DNA of 64,000 bases, taken from Actinomycetota bacterium. Lineage in GTDB: Bacteria > Actinomycetota > CADDZG01 > WHSQ01. The translations under genes and the position numbers were made by a program. This document shows, one piece after another, positions 16,881 to 25,627 of the stretch. Where the stretch lies: NCBI GenBank assembly GCA_009379915.1, contig WHSV01000002.1, forward strand, positions 24,510 to 88,509, given 5' to 3'. Numbering within the stretch: position 1 is the stretch's first letter; every line of letters begins with the position of its first letter. The notes under the pieces are model-generated. The model saw nothing but the letters and a program-made list of their open reading frames with translations. It made no database searches and was not told the origin of the DNA.

Positions 16881-17591
16881 GTGGCTCAGCTTCCAGACGG
16901 AATGAAGATCACCTGGCTCGGACACGCGACCTTTTTGATCGAGACACCGACCGGCAAACGGCTGATGATCGAGGCCTTCACGACCAACAATCCCAAGTGC
17001 CCGGACGAGCTGAAGAGTCCCGGCAACCTCGACGCCATTCTCTTGACCCATGGGCACACCGACCACACGGTCGATTGCGTCGAGCTCGCCGCGGCCGGAG
17101 GTGACCCCGAGGTGGTGGCGATCGTCGAGGTCGCGGGCTGGTTCGAAGCGCAGGGCGTGAAGAACACAGTCGGCTTCAACAAGGGCGGGACCTACGAGGT
17201 CGCGGGAGTCAAGGTCCACATGACCGACGCGAAGCACTCTTCCTCGATGCCGGATGGCTCCTACGGAGGAGAGCCGGCAGGGTACGTGCTCGAGTTCGAG
17301 GACGGTTTTCGCCTGTACCACGCGGGCGACACTTGCGTTTTCGGGGACATGGCCCTCATCGGCAGGTTGCTGAAGCCGGATTGGGCGATGCTGCCGATCG
17401 GCGATCACTACACGATGGGACCCGCCTCCGCCGCGGAGGCGATTCGCCTGCTGGGAGTGAAGACCGTAATCGGGATGCACTACGGGACCTTCCCCGTGCT
17501 GACCGGAACGCCCGAGCAATTGCGCAAGGAAGCGAGCGACGTCGACGGGCTCGAGGTCATCGAATTGCAGCCGGGAGAGTCGATCGGCTAG
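16881..17591 (+). CDS. Metallo-beta-lactamase-fold hydrolase, UlaG/UPF0173-like
   Basis: Protein of 236 residues of the metal-dependent hydrolase group often annotated UPF0173. It has ITWLGHATFLIETP at the start, the zinc motif LLTHGHTDHT, then GFNKGGTYEVAGVKVHMTDA, a HAGDT motif (YHAGDTCVFGDMA) and GMHYGTFPVLTG at the C-terminal ligand. The GTG at 16881 is preferred because of an AAGGGGGAG ribosome site just upstream; a longer TTG-started reading exists but lacks one. Physiological substrate unknown. Confidence 0.88.
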   Translation: MAQLPDGMKITWLGHATFLIETPTGKRLMIEAFTTNNPKCPDELKSPGNLDAILLTHGHTDHTVDCVELAAAGGDPEVVAIVEVAGWFEAQGVKNTVGFNKGGTYEVAGVKVHMTDAKHSSSMPDGSYGGEPAGYVLEFEDGFRLYHAGDTCVFGDMALIGRLLKPDWAMLPIGDHYTMGPASAAEAIRLLGVKTVIGMHYGTFPVLTGTPEQLRKEASDVDGLEVIELQPGESIG

Positions 17592-17650
17592 GCGTTGAGG
17601 GTGGCCATCTTGGACCAGGCACTCGGACGACGGGTTCCAGTTTGCTATGA

Positions 17651-18700
17651 CTACTGGTTGGAGGTCTCCGCGTCGCTGTCTTCCTCGGTGAGCAGGTCGG
17701 AGGCCGAGATCGCAGCGGCCCATCCCTGCTCGGGATCCTCGACTGCCATTCGGAGCACCCAGCCCTCCGACGTCGAGCGCTGAGACTTGTCTGCGCGCGG
17801 TTTCTCGGCGCGCTCGTCCTCGTCCCATCTGTAGAAGTTGAGCTCCTCCAGGGTGTCGGCCAACTCGTCGAAGTCCGGGGGCCAGGAGAGGTCCGTGATC
17901 AGGGCTCCCGTGTACAGCGCGGTAAAACGACCGAGGGCCGCGCCCCTGCGTCTGCCGTGAGCTCCGCCGCTCGAGGCTGCCCACGCCATTCGCTGCAGGG
18001 CCTCCTCGGTTGTCAATCGGCCGATTCGAAACTCATCGACCGCCAGACACGAGGCGGCAGCGACCGCGTCGTCCTCGACCACGACGGCGCGGGCGGCCCC
18101 GTTGGATTCCGTGATCCACGGGGTCACGAGCTCGAGAAGGGCCTCGGTCAGCTCGGGCTCATCGAGCTCGTCGGTCGGGCGCGGCCGCACCGGACTCATT
18201 GACTCTTTGGGCTCCCACGGCTCCGCTACCTCGACCGAGTGCTTGAGGTACTTCGCCAGGCAGTACGTCGGTTCAAAGCTGAGGAGCTCGACGGGCAACT
18301 CGAGAACCTCGGGGTGTGCCCGATCGTCGCCGCCGAGCTTCTCCCCGCGCACCACGCATTCCTGAGCCACGTAAGCCGCGACGACCTCGGTCTCCAGATA
18401 GTCGGCAAGAGCGTGCCAGGTGTGTGCCGAGGCCGCGACCTCGGTGAGGGGGCCGAGCACGAAGCGAGACGGATCGGGGCCGAGGACGCTGCCCGCGTAG
18501 TCTCCCGGTGCTTCGAGGGCGAGCCGATAGTCGATGTGGTCGGCGATAGGCCACAGTTGCTTTCCTCGCTCGAGAGCCTCCTCGCACATATCGGCAAGAT
18601 CGACGAGTCCGTCCCAATCGCGGCGCTCGCAAAGCCCGTCGACCGCGCGCAGCAGCGCGTTGAGGTCGGCCGCTTCGACGAGTTCTTCGAGCTCGGGCAT
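17651..18700 (-). CDS. Hypothetical protein, helical, 349 residues
   Basis: I do not recognise the family. The protein is acidic, Leu/Ala/Glu-rich and probably all-helical, with no signal peptide, membrane segment or metal motif. A conserved-looking core lies around residues 215-260 (AVAAASCLAVDEFRIGRLTTEEALQRMAWAASSGGAHGRRRGAALGRF, read in parts), with a Gly-rich GAHGRRRGAALG stretch, and a C-terminal tail ending in acidic residues. Helical-repeat regulators of actinobacteria look similar in composition. It is not operonic with either neighbour. Codon use and length support a true gene. Confidence 0.7.
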   Translation of the reverse strand: MPELEELVEAADLNALLRAVDGLCERRDWDGLVDLADMCEEALERGKQLWPIADHIDYRLALEAPGDYAGSVLGPDPSRFVLGPLTEVAASAHTWHALADYLETEVVAAYVAQECVVRGEKLGGDDRAHPEVLELPVELLSFEPTYCLAKYLKHSVEVAEPWEPKESMSPVRPRPTDELDEPELTEALLELVTPWITESNGAARAVVVEDDAVAAASCLAVDEFRIGRLTTEEALQRMAWAASSGGAHGRRRGAALGRFTALYTGALITDLSWPPDFDELADTLEELNFYRWDEDERAEKPRADKSQRSTSEGWVLRMAVEDPEQGWAAAISASDLLTEEDSDAETSNQ

Positions 18701-18800
18701 CGCCTCTCCTTATACGGCCATCGACCCAACGATCGCCGGAAGAAGCGAGATTACTTCCTGGGAGTGAAACGCACCTAAGAGAACTTCCCTAATGGGCCGA

Positions 18801-19013
18801 TTACTCGATCTTGTCGAGGGAATCCGGCTTGTAGGCGGCCTCCTCGCCGGTGTCGTCGCTGGCGACGAGATATTGCGGATCGGCATCGGAGGCATCGATG
18901 TCGCGCCCCTTGATCTTGGTGCGAGCGGTCAGCTTTTTCTTCACCGTGCCTCTCACTCTGCCCTCGGAGCCGTCGTACTCGACCGAGTCTCCAATGCGAA
19001 AAGTCTTCGGCAT
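18801..19013 (-). CDS. DUF2945/HVA1-type Tudor-like small protein
   Basis: Small basic-acidic protein of 70 residues matching the hypervirulence-associated/DUF2945 Tudor-like family: FRIGDSVEYDGSEGRVRGTV, then Lys-rich KKKLTARTKIKG, YLVASDDTGEEAAYKPDSL. Family members are short stand-alone beta-barrel proteins with no defined biochemical role, often found near stress genes. An AGAGGGGAG site sits upstream of the ATG. It is separated from the GMC oxidoreductase gene by 26 bp and may be transcribed with it. Confidence 0.8.
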   Translation of the reverse strand: MPKTFRIGDSVEYDGSEGRVRGTVKKKLTARTKIKGRDIDASDADPQYLVASDDTGEEAAYKPDSLDKIE

Positions 19014-19039
19014 GCCTCTCCCCTCTCCTCTTCTCTAGG

Positions 19040-20962
19040 TTAAGCCAGTCGTTCTGCGATCTTGATGGCGGCGCGATGTGCGATGCCGTAAACCGTCAGC
19101 ATCGGGTTTACCCCGGATGCGGTTGGGAACGCAGATGCGTCTACGACGAACAGGTTCGTGACCTCGTGCGTCTCGTTGTCGGCGTCGATCGCGGAGCTGG
19201 AGGGATCGGTTCCCATCCGGCACGAACCCATCTGGTGATAGGACACCAGCGTGGCTGCCCCTCGTGCGTAACCGAGCCGCTTCGTCTCCTGCACCCACCT
19301 GTCGTAGCCACCGGACACTCCCGGTACATAGGACGGCATTTGCTTTTGCATGGAGTAGACCTTGCGAGCCCCAGCAGCCTCGATGACGCGAGCCGCTTGG
19401 GCAACTCCCTCTGCGATTCGACGTTCGTCGTCGGCGCCCAAGCGATAGTCGATTCTCGGGCGTCCGTCGCGACCGATCCGCACGCGGCCGGAGGTGGAAT
19501 CGCGCGGCAACGCGCCGCAGAAACCGACTTTTGCGTAGTGCTTCATCAGGGTGCGGTGATGAGCCGCCGAGCGCCAGCTCATCGCCATCGACCACGCCCC
19601 CGGATGCACGGGCACCGTCTCGAGAATGGGCCCCCATCCACCGTCCCAATGACGAAACTCATTCGAGTAACGCGCCTGCAGTGTTCCCTCCCAAATGTGG
19701 ACGTCCTCGTCGAAGATTCCCCACGCAGCAGTTCCCGGGTGAAGGTGCAAGTTGTGTCCGACTTGGCCACCGAGCCTCGAACGCAGCAGCAGCGCCGGCG
19801 TCTCGATCGCGCCGGCTGCGGAAATCACCGCGCGCGCGTTGACTGCGAGCCGGTGAGGTCCGACCGAACCGACCACGCCGGAGGCGCGTCCATCGGAAAA
19901 CGTGACTCTTTCGACATCGGCCCCGACGATCAGGCGCGCGCCGGCATCGAACGCATCCTGCAGGTAGACGCGCGTGGTGGACTGCTTGGCCCCGACGCGG
20001 CAACCGAAGCCGCAGTATCCACAACTCTCGTCCTGGGAACAGCCGCGCACCGCGCGCGGCATCATGTCGACGTGCCACCCGAGCTGCTTGAGACCCGCCT
20101 CGACGATCTCGTCCCTCTTTCCCGCGGCCGATGAGTCGGTGTTGACGCCGATGCGCTCGGCTGCGGCGTCGAGATGCTCGTCGAACTCGCCCGACGCAAA
20201 GGCTTCTATGCCTGAGACCTGGCGCCATTGTTCGAGAACATGTCGAGGTGTCTTGAACGAGGTTGAGTAGTTGACCACCGTCCCACCGCCGAGCGTCGAG
20301 CCGGCAAGGATCAGGACACCCAGGTCACTCGTGGTCAAGGTCGCGCCGTACAGATACATCTCGCGCATCGCCGCGATCTCGTGGTGATGAAAGTCGCTCT
20401 CGCTTCGATAGCCGCCCTTCTCCAGGACGATGACGTCGAGTCCGGCCGTCGCTAGCCCCGCGGCGACGCACCCTCCCCCTGCCCCCGATCCCACGACGAC
20501 GGCGTCGCACGACAGCGACTCATCGGAGGTGACGGCCAGTGGCTCGAGCCTCTTCACCTCGGCGGGGGCGTCACCCAGCGGACCCGGGTATCCGAGCTCT
20601 TGCCAGATCGGACTCTCGTAGCCGTAGAGAGATTGCGAGGCCAGTGACGAAAGTACGCCGCCCAATCGCCTGAGCGCGCCCGCCTTGCTATTGATGAGTC
20701 TCTGCAGCACCGCCTCGGCCTCGCCGGGACCCAACCACGAGACGGGCACCGGTCTGCCCGTGAGGGCAAGGGCACCGGCTCGGGTGTCGAGGCCGCGCAA
20801 GGCCCCGAGGAGCTGAGCGCGCTCGGACTCGGATGCGACGCAGCGTATCGATGCCATCATTCGAGCGGGCACGTCCGGCTGGTAGTCGTCGGCCAGAGCC
20901 CCTCTGGCGAGGGCCGCAAGAACGGCGTGCTCGGAGCGCGTCATGCCGACGCTCGTAGTCAT
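19040..20962 (-). CDS. GMC-family FAD oxidoreductase (alcohol/sterol oxidase type)
   Basis: Flavoprotein of 640 residues. After about 165 residues of mostly helical N-terminal domain (as in long-chain alcohol oxidases) comes the FAD motif VVVGSGAGGGCVAAGLATAG with VLEKGGY, the GMC block LILAGSTLGGGTVVNYSTSF, the second signature GAIETPALLLRSRLGG and the C-terminal catalytic region YHQMGSCRMGTDPSSSAID plus GVNPMLTVYGIAHRAA. Cys motifs QDESCGYCGFGCR may bind an extra group. Start is uncertain: ATG at 20962 or at 20944 or GTG at 20980; no clear ribosome site. It diverges from the amidohydrolase gene with only 32 bp between. Substrate unknown. Confidence 0.88.
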   Translation of the reverse strand: MTTSVGMTRSEHAVLAALARGALADDYQPDVPARMMASIRCVASESERAQLLGALRGLDTRAGALALTGRPVPVSWLGPGEAEAVLQRLINSKAGALRRLGGVLSSLASQSLYGYESPIWQELGYPGPLGDAPAEVKRLEPLAVTSDESLSCDAVVVGSGAGGGCVAAGLATAGLDVIVLEKGGYRSESDFHHHEIAAMREMYLYGATLTTSDLGVLILAGSTLGGGTVVNYSTSFKTPRHVLEQWRQVSGIEAFASGEFDEHLDAAAERIGVNTDSSAAGKRDEIVEAGLKQLGWHVDMMPRAVRGCSQDESCGYCGFGCRVGAKQSTTRVYLQDAFDAGARLIVGADVERVTFSDGRASGVVGSVGPHRLAVNARAVISAAGAIETPALLLRSRLGGQVGHNLHLHPGTAAWGIFDEDVHIWEGTLQARYSNEFRHWDGGWGPILETVPVHPGAWSMAMSWRSAAHHRTLMKHYAKVGFCGALPRDSTSGRVRIGRDGRPRIDYRLGADDERRIAEGVAQAARVIEAAGARKVYSMQKQMPSYVPGVSGGYDRWVQETKRLGYARGAATLVSYHQMGSCRMGTDPSSSAIDADNETHEVTNLFVVDASAFPTASGVNPMLTVYGIAHRAAIKIAERLA

Positions 20963-20994
20963 TGAGAGTTTGTACCGCACTTACGCTCTGTCGA

Positions 20995-22074
20995 ATGGAA
21001 GAGTCCGAGGTCACGACCGTAATCACCGGGGGGCGCGCTCTCGTCGGTCCCAATCTCGAGCCCGAGGACGAGGCCACAGTCGTGATCGGAGACGAGGTCA
21101 TCCTCGATGTCGGTCCGGCCTCCGATGTCGAGACACCCCCCGGCGCTATGCATGTCGACGCGACGGGCTTCACGATGCTGCCTGGGTTCATCGACTCTCA
21201 CGTCCACATTGGTCTCGCCGACCCCATCGAGGTTGTCGGGGGTGGCGTGACGACCGTTCGGGATCTCGCGTGGTCTCCCAGGGAGATCTGGACCGCGTCC
21301 ACGGAGTCCGCGCGCGCGAACTACCGGGGCCCGGAGATTCTCGCTGCCGGTCAGATGATCACGGTGCCGAACGGCTACCCGCTGCGGGCAACGTGGGCGC
21401 CCGAGCACACCGGGCGCGCCGTTCGCTCGGTGGCCGAAGCACGAGAGGCGGTGGACGAACAGGCCGATTCGGGTGCGTGCATCATCAAGGTCGCTCTGAA
21501 CTCCTCGGCGGGCCCGACCCTCGGTGCAGCGACCCTCGACGCGATCGTCGAGGCAGCCCGCGCGCGCGGTCTGCGCGTGACGGGTCACGTCTACGGCCTC
21601 GACGAATTGCAGAAGGCGCTCGATGCAGGCATGGACGAGTTGGCTCACATGCTCATGAGTCCCGAATCGATCCCGGCCGCCACCGTGAAGCAGATGGTGA
21701 ACCAGTCGGTGACGGTCGTGCCGACGCTGTCCTGCTTCTTCGACGGCGACCAAACGATCGCGGTAGATAACCTGCGCGCCTTCCTGGACGCCGGAGGCCG
21801 CTTCATCTACGGGACCGATCTGGGTAACGAAGGTCCCCGCCCCGGAATCGACCCCCGAGAGGTGGATGCCCTGGCGCGCGCCGGGGTCACCGCTACAGAC
21901 ATAGTCGCTTCCGCAACGGCCCGCGCAGCCGACTATCTCGATCTGACCGATCGCGGCGCGCTCGAACCGGGTCGCTACGCGGACGTCGCCGCCGTGCTTT
22001 GGGCGCCGGGCGGCGAGCCGATGGAGCTTACCCAGGTCGGAATGGTCTGGCGGCGCGGCCGCAGGATTCGGTAG
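20995..22074 (+). CDS. Amidohydrolase-family protein (imidazolonepropionase-like)
   Basis: Metal-dependent amidohydrolase of 359 residues. It has the small N-terminal beta-sandwich of the family (VVIGDEVILDVGPASDVE), the HxH zinc motif in MLPGFIDSHVHIGLAD, then GGGVTTVRDL, a Lys in CIIKVALNSS that could be the carbamylated ligand, a His in VTGHVYGLDEL and ELAHML, and an Asp in FIYGTDLGNEG. The C-terminal LEPGRYADVAAVLWAPGG closes the sandwich. The ATG at 20995 matches the family N-terminus better than the upstream in-frame GTG-type codon. Substrate unknown; hydantoin, prolidase-like and imidazolone substrates all occur in this group. Confidence 0.88.
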   Translation: MEESEVTTVITGGRALVGPNLEPEDEATVVIGDEVILDVGPASDVETPPGAMHVDATGFTMLPGFIDSHVHIGLADPIEVVGGGVTTVRDLAWSPREIWTASTESARANYRGPEILAAGQMITVPNGYPLRATWAPEHTGRAVRSVAEAREAVDEQADSGACIIKVALNSSAGPTLGAATLDAIVEAARARGLRVTGHVYGLDELQKALDAGMDELAHMLMSPESIPAATVKQMVNQSVTVVPTLSCFFDGDQTIAVDNLRAFLDAGGRFIYGTDLGNEGPRPGIDPREVDALARAGVTATDIVASATARAADYLDLTDRGALEPGRYADVAAVLWAPGGEPMELTQVGMVWRRGRRIR

Positions 22075-22091
22075 CTCGGTGGATCGAGCTA
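22072..22091. other. Short inverted repeat after the amidohydrolase gene
   Basis: TAGCTCG and CGAGCTA form a perfect 7-bp stem around a 6-base loop, starting at the stop codon. No T-run follows on either strand, so it is at best a weak or Rho-assisted terminator or an mRNA 3' stabiliser. Confidence 0.3.
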
Positions 22092-22166
22092 CGTGACGGA
22101 GCGAGAACGCAGCGAGGCACAGCTTTCTCGCCGCAAAAACGGATGTGTATTTGTGGGGCGGTCCAC

Positions 22167-22646
22167 CTAGGCGGGCGTGACCTTGACGACCTCGACCTTG
22201 AGTTCGCCGGCGGGAACCTGTGCGACGACCGTGTCGCCAACCGACCGGCCGGCGAGCGCGCGACCGAGCGGAGACTCGGGAGTCAGGACGTCGTGCTCCC
22301 CGCCCTTCTCCTCCTGAAGGCCCAGTAGGTACGTCTCGACGGCATCGTCGCCCTGATAGCGAAGCGATACCAGCTTGCCGGGACCAATGACGTCGTCGTC
22401 GCTTGTCTGGATGACCTCCGCGTTCTCGAGCATCGAGCGCAGCCTTCGAATCTCGCTCTCGTTGAAACCCTGTTGCTCGCGCGCCGCGTGATACTCCGCG
22501 TTCTCGCTCAGATCTCCATGGGCGCGCGCGGTCGCGATCGCTTCGACGATCTCCTGGCGCTTGATGCCCTCTCTATGCGCAAGTTCCTCGGTCACTCTCT
22601 CGAGGGCCGCCTTGGTCAGTGGAACCTTCTTCTTCTCATCAGCCAT
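22167..22646 (-). CDS. greA: Transcription elongation factor GreA
   Basis: Secondary-channel factor that stimulates transcript cleavage by backtracked RNA polymerase. At 159 residues it has full GreA length: an N-terminal coiled coil with the acidic tip (ARAHGDLSENAEYHAAREQQ, containing the conserved Asp/Glu pair) and the C-terminal FKBP-like domain ending in SPLGRALAGRSVGDTVVAQVP. It diverges from the SDR gene with 47 bp between. No unusual feature. Confidence 0.97.
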   Translation of the reverse strand: MADEKKKVPLTKAALERVTEELAHREGIKRQEIVEAIATARAHGDLSENAEYHAAREQQGFNESEIRRLRSMLENAEVIQTSDDDVIGPGKLVSLRYQGDDAVETYLLGLQEEKGGEHDVLTPESPLGRALAGRSVGDTVVAQVPAGELKVEVVKVTPA

Positions 22647-22693
22647 CGGACAATCTTAAGGGGCGATGCGCGCTGCCCATTAGGATGCCCGCC

Positions 22694-23473
22694 ATGACCA
22701 ACAGACTCGAAGGAAAAGTGTGCATCGTTACGGGGGCGGGAGGGGGCATCGGTCTCGCCATCGCCAGAGCCTTCGCCGCAGAGGGCGCTAAGGTCGTCGT
22801 CAACGACATGAACCGGGAGGCCGCCGAGGCGGCGGTGGAGGAGATCGACGCGTCCGGCGGGCAAGCCGTCGCAAACCCCGAGTCGATCGGCACCGTCGAA
22901 GCCGCGGACGGCGTGGTCAAGAGCGCGCTCGACTCGTTCGGCCGCCTCGACGTGCTCGTGAACAATGCCGGGCTGCTGCGAGACAAGATGACCCACATGA
23001 TGACCGAGGAGGACTTCGACCTGGTCATCAAGGTTCACCTCAAGGGAACGTGGGCGTGCGGGCGTGCGGCATTACAGCACTGGAGACCGCTCGCCAAGAA
23101 GGAGGCAGAGACGGGCGCGCCCTCGCATCGCAAGATCATCAACGTGACCTCTGCCTCCGGACTCCTGGGAGCGGTCGGCCAAGCAAACTATGCCGCAGCC
23201 AAGATGGGGATAGTCGGATTGACGAAGACGTGGGCCAAGGAAACGGGCCGGCTCAACATCAACGTCAACGCGATCGCTCCCGCCGCACTGACGGCCATGA
23301 CCGAACCGCTTGTCGAAGATCCGGAAGCCGCCAAGCCGCGCCTCGCCCGCTTCGCGCTGGGCCGCTACGGACAGCCCGAGGAGATCGCTCCCAGCTTCGT
23401 CTTTCTCGCCAGCCAGGACTCCGACTACATCACCGGACAGGTCCTATGCGTCGACGGCGGCCTGGTCATCTAG
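22694..23473 (+). CDS. SDR-family 3-oxoacyl reductase-like oxidoreductase
   Basis: NAD(P)H-dependent short-chain dehydrogenase of 259 residues. Motifs are complete: VTGAGGGIGLAIARAF for cofactor binding, VNNAGLL, the catalytic Ser in NVTSASGLLG and NYAAAKMG (Tyr-x3-Lys), and the C-terminal ITGQVLCVDGGLVI. A slight insertion around residues 125-140 (HWRPLAKKEAETGAPSHRK) is like those in multifunctional beta-oxidation or steroid-type SDRs. Start is ATG 22694; an in-frame ATG at 22685 is also possible. It precedes a small conserved gene by 14 bp. Confidence 0.9.
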   Translation: MTNRLEGKVCIVTGAGGGIGLAIARAFAAEGAKVVVNDMNREAAEAAVEEIDASGGQAVANPESIGTVEAADGVVKSALDSFGRLDVLVNNAGLLRDKMTHMMTEEDFDLVIKVHLKGTWACGRAALQHWRPLAKKEAETGAPSHRKIINVTSASGLLGAVGQANYAAAKMGIVGLTKTWAKETGRLNINVNAIAPAALTAMTEPLVEDPEAAKPRLARFALGRYGQPEEIAPSFVFLASQDSDYITGQVLCVDGGLVI

Positions 23474-23487
23474 CGGAAGGTGCTTGG

Positions 23488-23874
23488 ATGAAGGAAAAGC
23501 GCGTGTCCGTGCCCGAGGACTTCGTCGGTGAGAACGTCGAGGGCATCGAGGCGATCGTCATTCGAATCGGTGCCGGCGACGCTCAGTTGGTCCTGGTCGA
23601 CGCCGACGGACGGTGGGACCGTTGGGTCTACCACTCGGTCGAGGAGAGTACGGCGAAGGCGAAGGAACTCGGAATCAAGGTCCTTCACGAGGGGGAGTTC
23701 CCGGAGAAGACCCGGGTGCGCATGAACGCGTACCAGAAGCCCAAGGAGGAATACGCCTCGGCCGGCTACCCCGAACAGGGTCGAGTCGGACCCGTCATCC
23801 CCTACCCGGAGAACCGTCGTCGTCCTCCACCCGATGCTTTGGTTGAGCGATCCGAGGAGGAGAGGTCTCACTAG
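23488..23874 (+). CDS. Conserved hypothetical protein, 128 residues
   Basis: Small soluble protein, family not recognised. N-terminal half is predicted beta-rich (EAIVIRIGAGDAQLVLVDADG, in two strands, then WDRWVYHSVEES), the middle is charged, and the C-terminus is Pro/Arg-rich and probably disordered (YPENRRRPPPDALVERSEEE). A CGGAAGG site precedes the ATG, and the 14-bp gap suggests co-transcription with the SDR. The last 80 bp overlap the convergent fxsA coding sequence, so either both tails are poorly constrained or one is annotated too long. Confidence 0.65.
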   Translation: MKEKRVSVPEDFVGENVEGIEAIVIRIGAGDAQLVLVDADGRWDRWVYHSVEESTAKAKELGIKVLHEGEFPEKTRVRMNAYQKPKEEYASAGYPEQGRVGPVIPYPENRRRPPPDALVERSEEERSH

Positions 23875-24352
23875 GGCCGGGACTCGTTTTGTCCTGCGGT
23901 CCGGCCGAGCCGCGTTCGCTCTGCGGACCGCGCCTCTCCCGCACGACCCTGGCCGTGTAGACCCCGCCCGCCGTTGCCGGGTGGCGCCTCGCGAGCCTGG
24001 CGAAGACCACCGTCGTGAAGAACCGTTTCAACGGAGCGCGCGTGAACGGGAAGATGAGAACCAATCCGACGATGTCGGTGAGGAATCCCGGTGTTAGCAA
24101 CAGCGCTCCGCCGAGCAGGATGAGAAACCCGTCGGTCAACTCCTTGCTCGGGATACCGCCTCTCGCCAGGACGTCGCGCGCCTTGAAGTACGTCGCTGCC
24201 CCCTCTCTTCTGAGCAGGACGGTGCCCAGCAGGGACACTCCGATCAGCAGCAACAGGGTCAGAGGAATCCCGATGAGGTCGCCGACCTGGACGATGACGT
24301 ACAACTCGGCGATCGGGATCGCAAGCAGCAAGATGAGAAGAAGTGCGCCCAT
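23795..24352 (-). CDS. fxsA: FxsA-family membrane protein
   Basis: Integral membrane protein of 185 residues. The first 130 residues match FxsA, the E. coli protein known for relieving F-exclusion of phage T7: LLLILLLAIPIAELYVIVQV, TLLLLIGVSLLGTVLLRREG, and GALLLTPGFLTDIVGLVLIF, i.e. about four hydrophobic segments, followed by an Arg-rich cytoplasmic tail. The tail from about residue 135 is low-complexity (Ser/Pro/Arg) and overlaps the convergent gene. ATG at 24352 gives the normal family N-terminus; a longer upstream reading is unlikely since it has no hydrophobic start. Its role in actinobacteria is not known. Confidence 0.88.
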   Translation of the reverse strand: MGALLLILLLAIPIAELYVIVQVGDLIGIPLTLLLLIGVSLLGTVLLRREGAATYFKARDVLARGGIPSKELTDGFLILLGGALLLTPGFLTDIVGLVLIFPFTRAPLKRFFTTVVFARLARRHPATAGGVYTARVVRERRGPQSERGSAGPQDKTSPGPSETSPPRIAQPKHRVEDDDGSPGRG

Positions 24353-24421
24353 GTTCCCCAGTATTGGCCCTTGCCATCGATACAGGTGCGACGACGACGA
24401 ATCGTCTGGTATGAGTGAGCC

Positions 24422-24988
24422 ATGCTGACCAAGCCTTCCGCCCGGATCTTGTCCTTTGAGGAAGCGGCAGCGGCGGTCGAACGGGGGGCGGCTTTCGTCG
24501 ACCTCCGCCCCATAGAGTCGTACCTCGAGGTCCACATTCCGGGTTCGCTGGCGCTCCTCTACGAATTCGGACCGGGCATGGCCTCGAGGGCAAGGGACTG
24601 CCTGCCGCTGAGTCTTCCCCTCGTGCTTCTCGATCTGGGACACGGCGAACCCGCTCACGCGGCGGGATCGTTGAGGGGCAAGGGGTTCACCGTCCTCGGT
24701 CGGGTGACCGACGGCGTCAACGAGTGGGCGGCGGCCGGAGGATCACCCGTGTCGACCGAGATCGTGACCCAACCTCAGGGCCGCGTTCTGGACGTCGGCG
24801 ATCCGGGGGCCAAACCGGGCGAGGACGCGACGCGCATACCCGTCGATCGGCTGTGGGCTCGGGCCTCCGAGCTGGTCGACGACGAGGCGATCACGGTGGC
24901 GAGCGGCTACGGCGTGCGCGCGGCTCTGGCGGTGGGGATCCTCGAGCGCTTCGGTCACGAAGAGGTGGCGGTCTGGCAATCGGGTTAG
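24422..24988 (+). CDS. Rhodanese-like domain protein
   Basis: Protein of 188 residues with one clear rhodanese-like fold and perhaps a degenerate second half. First half: ILSFEEAAAAVERGAAFVDL, YLEVHIPGSLALLYEF, LGHGEPAHAAGSLRGKGF, GVNEWAAAGGSPV. The second half (VLDVGDPGAKPGEDATRIPV, AITVASGYGVRAALAVGIL) resembles another rhodanese in which the active-site loop Cys is absent (ASGYGVR). No loop Cys is present in the first half either, so sulfurtransferase activity is doubtful and a sensing or binding role is more likely. Its TAG stop overlaps the TAA stop of the convergent peptidase gene. Confidence 0.75.
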   Translation: MLTKPSARILSFEEAAAAVERGAAFVDLRPIESYLEVHIPGSLALLYEFGPGMASRARDCLPLSLPLVLLDLGHGEPAHAAGSLRGKGFTVLGRVTDGVNEWAAAGGSPVSTEIVTQPQGRVLDVGDPGAKPGEDATRIPVDRLWARASELVDDEAITVASGYGVRAALAVGILERFGHEEVAVWQSG

Positions 24989-25527
24989 CTCCCCTCCTCC
25001 ATTCCTTTCGCGATCAGGAACCCGCGCGCCCGCTCGGTAAGCGGATAGCGGTTCACGAGTTCCCAGAAACGCTCGGAGTGATCGGCCACGACCAGGTGCG
25101 CCAGCTCGTGCACGATGACGTAGTCGCGCACCCACGTCGGGTAGTCGGCGATGGCCAGCGATAGCCGGATCTGCGACTCCGATGGGGAGCAGTATCCCCA
25201 GCGGGACTTCTGCGTCTCGATCCACGCAATGTCTTCAACCCGAACGTCCTCGAGGTAGAGCTTCGCCAGCTCGCGCGCCCGCGCCGCCAGGGCGCCATCG
25301 GTGTTGAGGCGGTCCCGCCTCTTGCGCTGGGACAACCGGAGGGCCATCTTGCTGACCCACTCCTGCTCCTCGGCGCGGCTGAAGCGGGCCGGTATGGACA
25401 CCACGAGAGCGTCGCCGACGATCTCAGCCGAGATGGTCTTCTTCCGACGAGTGCTGCGCCGGACCTCGATGCGGCTGAACTCCCCCTCCACCCCGGGGGC
25501 ATCGAAGGGCAGACGATTGCTGGGCAC
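24985..25527 (-). CDS. YgjP-like (DUF45/WLM-type) zinc metallopeptidase
   Basis: Soluble zinc peptidase of 180 residues from the YgjP/UPF0758-like DUF45 group. Evidence: N-terminal beta region (IEVRRSTRRKKTISAEIVGD), RWGYCSPSESQIRLS, the zinc motif VIVHELAHLVVADHSERFW (HExxH plus downstream His) and a short C-terminal helix. GTG start at 25527, preceded by GAGGGA. Stand-alone gene, followed upstream by a regulatory intergenic region with a palindromic repeat and a 6C-like RNA. Physiological target unknown; family members are linked to nucleotide-binding restriction-like or housekeeping roles. Confidence 0.85.
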   Translation of the reverse strand: MPSNRLPFDAPGVEGEFSRIEVRRSTRRKKTISAEIVGDALVVSIPARFSRAEEQEWVSKMALRLSQRKRRDRLNTDGALAARARELAKLYLEDVRVEDIAWIETQKSRWGYCSPSESQIRLSLAIADYPTWVRDYVIVHELAHLVVADHSERFWELVNRYPLTERARGFLIAKGMEEGS

Positions 25528-25607
25528 GTTCCGTTTCCCTCACGTTCCGGCACCGTTCGGGTGCCTCCACTCACGCCGGCGCCGGGCGCCGCCGTCGGGT
25601 AATGCCC

Positions 25608-25627
25608 GCGATCGTCGAGACGATCGC
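25608..25627. repeat. 20-bp palindromic repeat, copy 1
   Basis: GCGATCGTCGAGACGATCGC has 9-bp arms around a 2-base centre. The same palindrome, with only its centre inverted, occurs at 49935-49954, and tandem imperfect copies occur at 61905-61955. All copies are intergenic. Confidence 0.55.
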
